Source of the DNA: Clostridia bacterium
GTDB taxonomy: Bacteria; Bacillota; Clostridia; Oscillospirales; Butyricicoccaceae
Length of the DNA stretch: 11,475 nt
Direction: 5' to 3'
Assembly: GCA_900763355.1 (NCBI GenBank)
Contig: CAAFJY010000001.1
Span: 1 to 11,475, forward strand
Shown here one piece after another: positions 6,273 through 11,475 of the stretch. The notes beneath the pieces were generated by a model. That model saw only the letters and a program-made list of their open reading frames with translations. It was not told where the DNA came from and did no database searches. How positions within the stretch are numbered: the stretch's first letter is position 1; each line of letters starts with the position of its first letter. A program made the translations under genes and the position numbers.

Positions 6273-7307
6273 TTACAGCTCCAGCTGTCCCACAAAGGGG
6301 ATGCCCAGATGCTCATAGGCCTTCTGCGTGGCGCAGCGGCCCCGGGGGGTGCGGTTGAGGAAGCCGATCTGGAGCAGATAGGGCTCGTAGACGTCCTCCA
6401 GGGTGACGCTCTCCTCCCCGATGGTAGCGGCCAGGGTATCCAGCCCCACGGGCCCGCCCCGGAAGTTGACGATGATACTCTCCAGCATCCGCCGGTCCAC
6501 CCGGTCGAGGCCCAGCTCGTCGATCTCCAGCGCCGCCAGGGCCAGGTCGGCCATAGACCGGTCCACCCGGCCGGTGCCCTTCACCTGGGCGAAATCCCGC
6601 ACCCGCTTGAGGATGCGGTTGGCGATGCGGGGCGTCCCCCGGGAGCGCCGGGCGATCTCCCGGGCGCCGCCCTCGTCGATCTCCACGCCCAGAAGCCCCG
6701 CCGTCCGGGTGACGATGCTCTGGAGCTCCCCGGTGGTATAGAGCTCCAGCCGCAGCTGCACGCCGAACCGGTCCCGCAGTGGGGAGGACAGCTGTCCCGC
6801 CCGGGTGGTGGCCCCGATGAGGGTAAAGGGGGGCAGATCCAGCCGGATCGACCGGGCCGAGGGCCCCTTGCCGATGATGATGTCGATGGCGTGATCCTCC
6901 ATGGCGGGGTAGAGCACCTCCTCCACCGCCCGGTTGAGACGATGGATCTCGTCGATGAAGAGGACATCGTTTTCGCTCAGGTTGGTGAGCAGGGCCGCCA
7001 GATCCCCGGCCTTTTCGATGGCGGGGCCGGAGGTGATGCGCAGATTGACCCCCATCTCGTTGGCGATGATCCCGGCGAGGGTGGTCTTGCCCAGGCCCGG
7101 GGGGCCATAGAGCAGCACATGATCCAGGGGCTCGCCCCGGAGCTTGGCCGCCGAGATATAGACGGCGAGATTTTCCTTGGCCTTTTCCTGGCCGGTATAG
7201 TCGGTGAGGAACCGGGGACGCAGACTGTTGTCGGGCTCGTCCCCCAGGTTGGGGGACACCGAGACCAGGCGCTCCTCCTGGAGCTCCTGTCCGAATTCAA
7301 TGGCCAT
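6273..7307 (-). CDS. ruvB: Holliday junction branch-migration helicase RuvB
   Basis: RuvB is the hexameric AAA+ ATPase that, loaded by RuvA, drives branch migration of Holliday junctions in recombinational repair. The 344 residues match the usual size. The Walker A motif is GPPGLGKTT (68-76), Walker B is FIDEIH (117-122), sensor 1 is GATTRAG (165-171), and the arginine-finger segment is SPLRDRFG (175-182). The C-terminal winged-helix DNA-binding domain ends with the conserved RTPRGRCATQKAYEHLG stretch. The start at 7307 follows AGGGAG (complement of 7316-7321), and only 17 bases separate it from the ruvA stop, so the ribosome binding site abuts the end of ruvA and the two are clearly one operon. 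No ruvC is seen within the window. A gap of 142 bases leads to glmM; no convincing terminator faces this direction there, so read-through into glmM is possible. Confidence 0.98.
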   Translation of the reverse strand: MAIEFGQELQEERLVSVSPNLGDEPDNSLRPRFLTDYTGQEKAKENLAVYISAAKLRGEPLDHVLLYGPPGLGKTTLAGIIANEMGVNLRITSGPAIEKAGDLAALLTNLSENDVLFIDEIHRLNRAVEEVLYPAMEDHAIDIIIGKGPSARSIRLDLPPFTLIGATTRAGQLSSPLRDRFGVQLRLELYTTGELQSIVTRTAGLLGVEIDEGGAREIARRSRGTPRIANRILKRVRDFAQVKGTGRVDRSMADLALAALEIDELGLDRVDRRMLESIIVNFRGGPVGLDTLAATIGEESVTLEDVYEPYLLQIGFLNRTPRGRCATQKAYEHLGIPFVGQLEL

Positions 7308-7324
7308 GCTTCACGCTCCCTTTC

Positions 7325-7927
7325 TCAAAACAAACGCTTGAGGGCCGCCCGAACGATCTCGTCGGTGGACATCCCCTCGGTCTTGACGCCCCGGAGGGCC
7401 GCCGCAGCCGCCGCGCGGGGATAGCCCAGCACCGCCAGAGCCTCCAGGGCATCGTTGAGGGCGCTGCTTCCCTCCCCCGCCGGGGCGGAGAGCTCCAATC
7501 CGGCGCCGCCGGCGCTTTCCAGCTGTTCCCGGCTCATCTTGTCCTTGAGCTCCAAAAGGATGCGCTGGGCCAGCTTTTTCCCCACGCCGGGAGCCGCGGT
7601 GAGGGCCTTTTCATCGCCCCCCAGGACACAGAGGGCCAGCTTTTCCGGTGTGACGGCCCCCAGGATAGCCAGGGCCGCCTTTGGCCCCACGCCGGAGATG
7701 GCGATGAGCTGCTTGAAGCAGCTGAGCTCCTCTCTCCGGGCGAAGCCATAGAGCTCCATGAGCTCTTCCCGCACATGGAGATAGGTATAAAAGGTGGCCG
7801 TATCCCCCACCCGGACGCTCCGGGCCGAGGTGTAGGAGGTGTTGACGGCATAGCCCACGCCCCCCGCGTCGATGACCACCAGGCTCCCCTCGGTGACGGC
7901 GACCTTGCCGGAAATATAATAAAACAT
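7325..7927 (-). CDS. ruvA: Holliday junction DNA-binding protein RuvA
   Basis: RuvA forms the tetrameric platform that binds four-way junctions and recruits RuvB. The 200-residue protein has the expected three domains. An OB-fold at about 1-63 begins MFYYISGKV. Two helix-hairpin-helix motifs follow, with SGVGPK (78-83) and PGVGKK (113-118). After a variable acidic/Gly-Ala linker (about 132-155) comes the small C-terminal domain III (about 156-200), which contacts RuvB. The start at 7927 follows GGGAGG (complement of 7936-7941). It is the first gene of the ruvAB operon and has a recognisable promoter just upstream. Divergent from it on + lies the fluoride-riboswitch-controlled gene. Confidence 0.97.
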   Translation of the reverse strand: MFYYISGKVAVTEGSLVVIDAGGVGYAVNTSYTSARSVRVGDTATFYTYLHVREELMELYGFARREELSCFKQLIAISGVGPKAALAILGAVTPEKLALCVLGGDEKALTAAPGVGKKLAQRILLELKDKMSREQLESAGGAGLELSAPAGEGSSALNDALEALAVLGYPRAAAAAALRGVKTEGMSTDEIVRAALKRLF

Positions 7928-7964
7928 GGCTCATCCTCCCGGAACACGCTTCTTGTATTATTTC

Positions 7965-7993
7965 ATTGTACCATATTTCCCGCCGGGGCACAA
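7965..7993 (-). promoter_or_regulatory. Promoter of ruvAB (extended -10)
   Basis: On the minus strand TACAAT (complement of 7965-7970) is preceded by TGG, giving an extended -10. A weaker -35 TTGTGC (complement of 7988-7993) lies 17 bases upstream. The predicted start near 7958 gives a leader of about 30 bases ahead of ruvA. Confidence 0.65.
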
Positions 7994-8021
7994 CGGGGCA
8001 TTTGCCCTCTTTTTCCCCCCC

Positions 8022-8050
8022 TTGCATTTTTCCGGGGAAAATGGTATGCT
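8022..8050 (+). promoter_or_regulatory. Promoter of the fluoride-riboswitch leader
   Basis: TTGCAT at 8022-8027 and TATGCT at 8045-8050 are separated by 17 bases, with TGG (8042-8044) forming an extended -10. The start would be near 8057, only about three bases ahead of the aptamer, the usual arrangement for a transcriptional riboswitch. Confidence 0.7.
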
Positions 8051-8059
8051 GGGTGTGCT

Positions 8060-8117
8060 GGGAATGAAGTTCTCCCTTCGCGCGCCGCGCGAGAACCGCC
8101 ACAGGCTGATGACTTCC
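8060..8117 (+). ncRNA. Fluoride riboswitch aptamer (crcB motif)
   Basis: The segment fits the crcB/fluoride riboswitch architecture. An initial GGGA (8060-8063) pairs with TCCC (8073-8076) around ATGAAGTTC. An inserted GC hairpin follows (CGCGC 8079-8083 with GCGCG 8087-8091). Then comes AACC (8094-8097) with a 3-bp GCC/GGC hairpin (8098-8100 with 8104-8106) and the hallmark CTGATGACTTCC (8106-8117). The GAAGT at 8066-8070 can pair with ACTTC at 8112-8116 as the closing helix. Members of this class bind Mg2+-caged fluoride and control fluoride exporters. The fourth base (A instead of the more usual G in GGNGATG) departs from consensus but is compensated in the pairing. It lies between a promoter and an intrinsic terminator. 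Assignment is from pattern memory; a covariance-model search would settle it. Confidence 0.8.
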
Positions 8118-8126
8118 GCGATCTTG

Positions 8127-8157
8127 CGCAGGAGGCGTCGGCCTTTCTGCGTTTTTT
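8127..8157 (+). terminator. Expression-platform terminator of the riboswitch
   Basis: A 9-bp stem (CGCAGGAGG 8127-8135 with CTTTCTGCG 8143-8151, two G-T wobbles) closes a 7-base loop and runs straight into six T (8152-8157), an intrinsic terminator between the aptamer and the start codon. An alternative hairpin, CTTCCGCG (8113-8120) with CGCAGGAGG (8127-8135, one bulged A), would compete both with the terminator and with the closing helix of the aptamer, so a ligand-dependent switch is possible. Confidence 0.7.
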
Positions 8158-8172
8158 GGGAGGATTTTTCTT

Positions 8173-8547
8173 ATGCTCACATCTCTGGCACTGATCTTGC
8201 TCGTGGGGCTGGGGGCGGCGGTGGACATCCGCTACACCCTCCGGGCGGGGCCTGGAGCTGTGGGGATGATCCTGCTGGCCCTGTGCTTCCGGGCGGCGGG
8301 GGTGCTGCTCTGTCTGGTCAAAACGCCCCTCCGGGCCCGGGAACGGCTCTTCTGCGTCCTGGCCTATCTGCCAAAGGCCACCGTCCAGGCGGCCATCGGC
8401 TCGGTGCCCCTGAGTCTGGGGCTGTCCTGCGGGGACATGGTGCTGTCCACGGCGGTGCTGGGGATCCTCATCACCGCGCCCCTGGGGGCCTTCGCCATCG
8501 ATTGGGGCGCACCCCGGCTCCTCACCCAGGAAAAAGAGCCCTCTTGA
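8173..8547 (+). CDS. Internally deleted CPA-type cation:proton antiporter (C-terminal remnant, 124 aa)
   Basis: Residues 13-115 resemble the C-terminal third of KefB/NhaP-like cation:proton antiporters. VGLGAAVDIRYTLRAG (11-26), a helix at 29-50, then ERLFCVLAYLPKATVQAAIG (57-76) and the final helix with AVLGILITAPLGAFAID (94-110) are typical of the last four or so membrane helices. Full-length members have roughly 380-420 residues, so about two thirds is missing, including the central ion-binding helices. Yet the gene has a proper start: GGGAGG at 8158-8163, then ATG and MLTSLALILLVGL, which looks like the normal first helix of such antiporters. I infer an in-frame deletion joining the first helix to the C-terminal part at about residues 10-14. 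The riboswitch upstream implies an original role in fluoride resistance. It is probably non-functional as a transporter; a working miniature protein cannot be excluded. Confidence 0.75.
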   Translation: MLTSLALILLVGLGAAVDIRYTLRAGPGAVGMILLALCFRAAGVLLCLVKTPLRARERLFCVLAYLPKATVQAAIGSVPLSLGLSCGDMVLSTAVLGILITAPLGAFAIDWGAPRLLTQEKEPS

Positions 8548-8589
8548 CCCCCCTTTTTTTCGAAAATTCCCGCAAAAAAGCGCAAAAAT

Positions 8590-8626
8590 GCCCCCGGACC
8601 GGCAATTCCCGGTCCGGGGGCGCTTT
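8590..8626. terminator. Bidirectional terminator between the antiporter remnant and the lipoprotein operon
   Basis: A perfect 13-bp GC-rich stem (8590-8602 with 8609-8621) with a 6-base loop. On + it is followed by a T-rich stretch (8624-8634), and on - by five T (complement of 8585-8589). It closes both convergent transcripts; the minus-strand lipoprotein stop lies only 10 bases away. Confidence 0.93.
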
Positions 8627-8631
8627 CTTTC

Positions 8632-9768
8632 TCAATCGTTCAGATCATAGACGCTCAGGAGAACGGCCCCATCCTCCCGGGTGAGGAGGAGCATGAGCAC
8701 ATCCTCACTGGGGAGCCAGCCCCGGGCGGTCACATCCTCCGGGAGAACAAAGCTCCATTCGGTCTCCCCGTCCCCCAGGTCGGCCACAGTGCCCCCGGTC
8801 CCGGTGAGCCAGAAGCCCTCGTCACAGTCGGGGTCGGCGGCGGCGGGATCCTCCAGGGTGAGGCGGTCGATGTCCCGGTCCTCCAGATCCATGCGGTAGA
8901 GCCCCCGCGCGTCCCGGAAGAGGGCATCCTCCGGCCCCCAGGCCACCAGAGTGCTCTCCGGGGTGGACAGCATGGTCTTCTCCCCCCGGTCGATGGCATA
9001 GAGCCCATAGGAGACGCTGCCGCTGCCGTCCCGGCAGGCGAAGAGGAAGCGGTCCCCGGACAGGGTCGCCGCGAGGGAATAGATCTGGCCCCCCGCGCTG
9101 GCCCCGCTGCTTTGATTCTGCAGCACCACGGTCCCGTCCACGGCGAGACCGGCGCCGGTCTGGGTGACGGTATGGCTGGCGGTCTCCCCCAGCTTTTCCA
9201 GGGCATAAGGGGTGAAGACCGGGCTGCCGTCGGCCCCCGCCGAGATGGCATAGAGCTGCTCCCCGGTGCGCAGGGCCGCCGTGCGGCTCACATCCGGGAG
9301 CTGCATGAGATCCCCCGCGTGATCCTCCGCCCGGAGGGCGCTCTGGGCCGTCCCCCGGCCGGCGTCCAGCAGCCAGAGGGTGCCGCCGTCACTTCCCCCC
9401 TGCCACAGGAGGAGCTTTTCCCCATCCAGGGGCAGGAAGGTCCCCTCCCAGGCCCCCTCCTCCGTCTCTGGGAGGAGATAGCTCAGCCGGGCCGGACGGG
9501 TGAGGGCCGTTTCCGCGCCGTCGTCCCAATGGGTGAGGACCGGGGCCTCCAGGGGCTGGACCGGCTCCTCCGGGACGGTGGGGTCGGCGGGGGGCGTGTC
9601 GGGCTGTGTGGGGGTATCGGGAGTCTCCGGAGTATCCGGCGTCTGGGGGGTGTCGGGGGTTTCCTGGGCGGGATCGTTCCCCGCGGGGGGCGTTTCCGTC
9701 TTGCCGCAGGCGGCGCAGGAGAGCAGCAGCAGCGCCGCCAGAATGAGTGCCAGCTTGTTGTTCTTCAT
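8632..9768 (-). CDS. Putative lipoprotein with Pro/Thr-rich linker and propeller-like body
   Basis: A 378-residue secreted lipoprotein I cannot name. A short basic N-terminus and hydrophobic signal (5-17) lead to LLSCAACGK. The lipidated Cys is probably Cys21, as in 'AACG' lipoboxes, although LLSC at 15-18 also fits. Residues 37-60 are a low-complexity linker of TPDTP repeats, a typical wall spacer. The rest (about 75-378) alternates short beta-like strands with Gly/Asp turns and reads like a propeller of 'value at this step' blades (for example GEKLLLW, EQLYAISAG, GDRFLFAC, ARGLYRMDL), but I recognise no family or catalytic motif. Start: AAGGAGG (complement of 9774-9780). It is the second gene after the 519-residue lipoprotein (37-base gap) and ends in a strong terminator. 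A GDRFLFAC segment (238-245) parallels GERFLYAC in the neighbour, suggesting the two are paralogs. Confidence 0.85.
   Translation of the reverse strand: MKNNKLALILAALLLLSCAACGKTETPPAGNDPAQETPDTPQTPDTPETPDTPTQPDTPPADPTVPEEPVQPLEAPVLTHWDDGAETALTRPARLSYLLPETEEGAWEGTFLPLDGEKLLLWQGGSDGGTLWLLDAGRGTAQSALRAEDHAGDLMQLPDVSRTAALRTGEQLYAISAGADGSPVFTPYALEKLGETASHTVTQTGAGLAVDGTVVLQNQSSGASAGGQIYSLAATLSGDRFLFACRDGSGSVSYGLYAIDRGEKTMLSTPESTLVAWGPEDALFRDARGLYRMDLEDRDIDRLTLEDPAAADPDCDEGFWLTGTGGTVADLGDGETEWSFVLPEDVTARGWLPSEDVLMLLLTREDGAVLLSVYDLND
9589..9660 (-). repeat. TPDTP-type repeat tract in the lipoprotein linker
   Basis: This stretch encodes residues 37-60 of the lipoprotein, an imperfect tandem repeat of Thr-Pro-Asp/Glu-Thr-Pro units. 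In sequence it is a C/G-biased run built around repeated variants of the GTATCSGGNGTCTCCGG type. Such tracts can vary in copy number by slippage. Confidence 0.7.
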
Positions 9769-9805
9769 AAAAACCTCCTTGTGCTCCGGTGGTGTTTCTC
9801 TTTAT

Positions 9806-11365
9806 TTAATAGTCCAGCCGGTAGACCCAGCCGGTGTCGGTGCTCCAGCGGCGGATGGTGAAGACCGCGGTGTCCTCCCCCACCAGGGAGACGGCGCTGC
9901 CATACCCTGCCCCGGAGGGGACGGTCCATTCCAGCAGGCATTCCTGGCTCTTCGTGTCAAAGACCCGGAGAGTGAGGGCATCCTCCCCCTCGTCCAAAAC
10001 GGCCAGGCGGGTGCAGTTTTCGTTGACGGCGGCCTGGCGGGAGACAGGCTCGCTTTCCAGCCGGGCCTGGAGCTTGTCCAGGGGGGTCACCCGGCCGGTG
10101 ACCAGATCCACCCGGGAAAAGTCGGTGGGATCCATATCCAGCACACAGCCCAGGCCGGTCTCCTCTGTCCAGCCCAGGAGCCATTCCCCCAGGGCGCTGC
10201 CGCTTTCCAGCACCAGGTCGTTTCCGGTGACGGTGTTGTACACCCCTGTGCGCTCCAGCCATTCATAGCCAAAGCAGGCGTAGAGGAAACGCTCCCCGTC
10301 CAGGTCGGCCAGGATCTCGTAGCGGAGGGAATCGGTGGGGTCGGGGTCCGCCGGGAGGGGGAGCTCCGGATTTTCCGGGTCCTCGCTTCCCCGGAGGAGG
10401 CAGGTCTCGTTCAGATAGATGCTGCTGTCCTTTTCCCGGAGGACGCCGGTGACCATCGTATAGTTCCCCGCCGCCGGGGCGTTGGACAGGGTGATGTCCG
10501 CGCCGGTGTCGGTGAGGGCGCAGCGCAGGCGGGAATCGCTCTGCCCCGCGCTGTCATAGCGGGTCATGGTGAGAACGCCCCCGGCGAGGGAATCCATGTC
10601 CCAGGAGCCGGTGAGCTCCTGCCGGGCCAGGATCTCGCCGCTTTCCAGCCGGAGGGCGGCCAGCGCGCCGGTGCCGTCCTCCCGGCGGCAATAGACGGCG
10701 GAAATGTCCCGGGAGAGGGGGTAGACCTCCCGGGAGGTGACGTTCCCGGCGGCCAGGTCCACCGTCCCCAGATCCAGGGTGAGGGTCCCCTCCGGGGCAG
10801 TGATGTCGGGCAGCGCCCGGAACTCCCCGGCAAAGCGGGTGTCCAGAGCCAGGTAGGCATAGCCCGCGGGGCGGGTGGTCAGCCGGTCATCCCCGGCCAG
10901 CAGGCCGCTGAAGCACTGCCGCCCCTCCTTTTGAAAATGGAAGATCTGCACCAGCTGGCTGGTCTCGCTCCCCCCGGTCTGGATGTCGGCCCGCCAGGTG
11001 GTCACCCCGGCGGTCAGCCCCACGGGGAGCATCTCCGAGGGGACCTCGTAGCCGCTGTCAAAGGTCAGCTGGCATTCCGACCCGGGGTATTCCAGGCTGG
11101 CATATTCCTGGGCCCACTGGCTGGTCTGGAGAAAGCTGCCTTCGATCCACTCGTTCCGGGCGATGATGGCCGTCCGGTCATAATATTCCTCCAGGGTCTC
11201 GGCCACCGAGCCGTCGGTGACCACCATGGGGGCCTTTGGCGTTTCCGACCCGGGGTCGGGGGTCTCGGCGCTTTTTTGGCCGCAGGCGGCGCACAGCAGG
11301 AGCAGGGCCGCCCCCAGGGGCAAAAGCCGCGCGGGGCGGCAGAGCTTGTGCAAGGGTCTGTTCAT
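9806..11365 (-). CDS. Putative large lipoprotein, distant paralog of its downstream neighbour
   Basis: A 519-residue exported lipoprotein without a family I can name. A basic N-terminus (MNRPLHKLCRPAR) and a Leu/Ala-rich helix lead to LLLLCAACGQ, with Cys28 the likely lipidated residue, then a short Thr/Pro/Glu linker (32-46). The body (about 50-519) is acidic and rich in predicted beta strands and Gly/Asp/Ser turns, with no transmembrane segment and no catalytic motif visible. GERFLYAC (357-364) and the following TGVYNTVTGNDLVLES resemble GDRFLFAC and YGLYAID in the downstream protein, so a shared propeller-like blade is likely. Start at 11365 after GGAGG (complement of 11372-11376). It is the first gene of a two-gene unit and I could not find a clear promoter in the 110 bases left in the window. 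Possible roles (surface sensor, substrate binder) are open. Confidence 0.83.
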   Translation of the reverse strand: MNRPLHKLCRPARLLPLGAALLLLCAACGQKSAETPDPGSETPKAPMVVTDGSVAETLEEYYDRTAIIARNEWIEGSFLQTSQWAQEYASLEYPGSECQLTFDSGYEVPSEMLPVGLTAGVTTWRADIQTGGSETSQLVQIFHFQKEGRQCFSGLLAGDDRLTTRPAGYAYLALDTRFAGEFRALPDITAPEGTLTLDLGTVDLAAGNVTSREVYPLSRDISAVYCRREDGTGALAALRLESGEILARQELTGSWDMDSLAGGVLTMTRYDSAGQSDSRLRCALTDTGADITLSNAPAAGNYTMVTGVLREKDSSIYLNETCLLRGSEDPENPELPLPADPDPTDSLRYEILADLDGERFLYACFGYEWLERTGVYNTVTGNDLVLESGSALGEWLLGWTEETGLGCVLDMDPTDFSRVDLVTGRVTPLDKLQARLESEPVSRQAAVNENCTRLAVLDEGEDALTLRVFDTKSQECLLEWTVPSGAGYGSAVSLVGEDTAVFTIRRWSTDTGWVYRLDY

Positions 11366-11412
11366 GTGGTTCCTCCAATGGTCTTGCGGGAAATTTCTTG
11401 TGATTTGGACGG

Positions 11413-11466
11413 TTTTTTGGAAAAAAGGTTCCGGGAAAAAGTTTTTTCCTCCCCTGGGAACTTTTT
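11413..11466. terminator. Palindromic terminator-like element at the window edge
   Basis: An imperfect hairpin pairs AAAAA-GG-TTCC (11422-11432) with GGAA-C-TTTTT (11457-11466), with one bulged G, and has an inner GGGAAAAA / TTTTTTCC pairing. A further TTTTTT-GG-AAAAAA (11413-11426) lies alongside. T runs on both sides would allow termination in either direction. On the minus strand it most likely ends a gene to the right of the window and insulates the lipoprotein operon. Confidence 0.55.
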
Positions 11467-11475
11467 CTCTCTCCC

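Noticed and set aside
4745..7424. Long open frames (537 and 431 codons) opposite glmM and ruvB
   Set aside because: They are antisense shadows of well-supported conserved genes; their translations are Gly/Pro/Asp-rich and lack plausible starts with ribosome binding sites.
8106..8112. CTGATGA as the core of a hammerhead ribozyme
   Set aside because: There is no downstream GAAA or cleavage triplet in a suitable three-helix arrangement. The motif is better explained as the hallmark 3' part of the fluoride riboswitch.
7926..8684. 252-codon + frame across the riboswitch and antiporter remnant
   Set aside because: It crosses the ruvA promoter, the riboswitch and the terminators in another frame, and its translation is low-complexity. 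The 8173 frame has the ribosome binding site and family similarity.
1..11475. CRISPR arrays, tRNA/rRNA genes, insertion sequences or attachment sites
   Set aside because: I saw no regularly spaced repeats, tRNA-like cloverleaf sequence, transposase coding region or IS-like terminal repeats in the window.

Overview
The window looks like chromosomal DNA from a GC-rich gut member of the Clostridia (Bacillota), most likely an Oscillospiraceae-type genome such as the Flavonifractor, Lawsonibacter or Oscillibacter relatives. This rests on GC-rich coding sequence, strong AGGAGG-type ribosome binding sites, a small clostridial 2[4Fe-4S] ferredoxin, a glmS ribozyme ahead of glmS, and lipoproteins with CAACG-type lipoboxes. 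The taxon is an inference from style and gene content, not from a search.

Layout. Left part, + strand: a 55-residue ferredoxin (69-236) with its own promoter and terminator; an Asp/Glu-racemase-family protein (408-1118) with its own promoter; and an EamA/DMT-type transporter (1224-2138) closed by a strong hairpin. Next comes an AT-rich pocket with two small divergent genes: a 55-residue helical protein on - (2181-2348) and a 57-residue ribbon-helix-helix DNA-binding protein on + (2448-2621). Inverted repeats overlap the candidate promoters between them.

Middle part, - strand, read from right to left: ruvA (7325-7927) and ruvB (6273-7307), the Holliday-junction branch-migration pair; glmM (4775-6130); a terminator; a glmS self-cleaving ribozyme (about 4536-4690); and glmS (2654-4483). 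GlmS makes glucosamine-6-P and GlmM converts it to glucosamine-1-P for UDP-GlcNAc and peptidoglycan. The ribozyme senses glucosamine-6-P and so gives product feedback on glmS alone.

The most interesting locus is at 8022-8547 on +. An extended -10 promoter is followed a few bases later by what I read as a fluoride (crcB-type) riboswitch aptamer (8060-8117), then an intrinsic terminator and a good ribosome binding site. The gene behind it, however, encodes only 124 residues. Its body matches the C-terminal third of a CPA-type cation:proton antiporter, while its first dozen residues look like the normal antiporter N-terminus. I infer an in-frame internal deletion that left the riboswitch, the start and the C-terminal part.

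Right part, - strand: two tandem lipoproteins (9806-11365 and 8632-9768), 37 nt apart, that appear to be distant paralogs. A 13-bp bidirectional terminator separates them from the antiporter remnant. The last ~50 bases hold another palindromic terminator-like element, probably ending a gene beyond the window.
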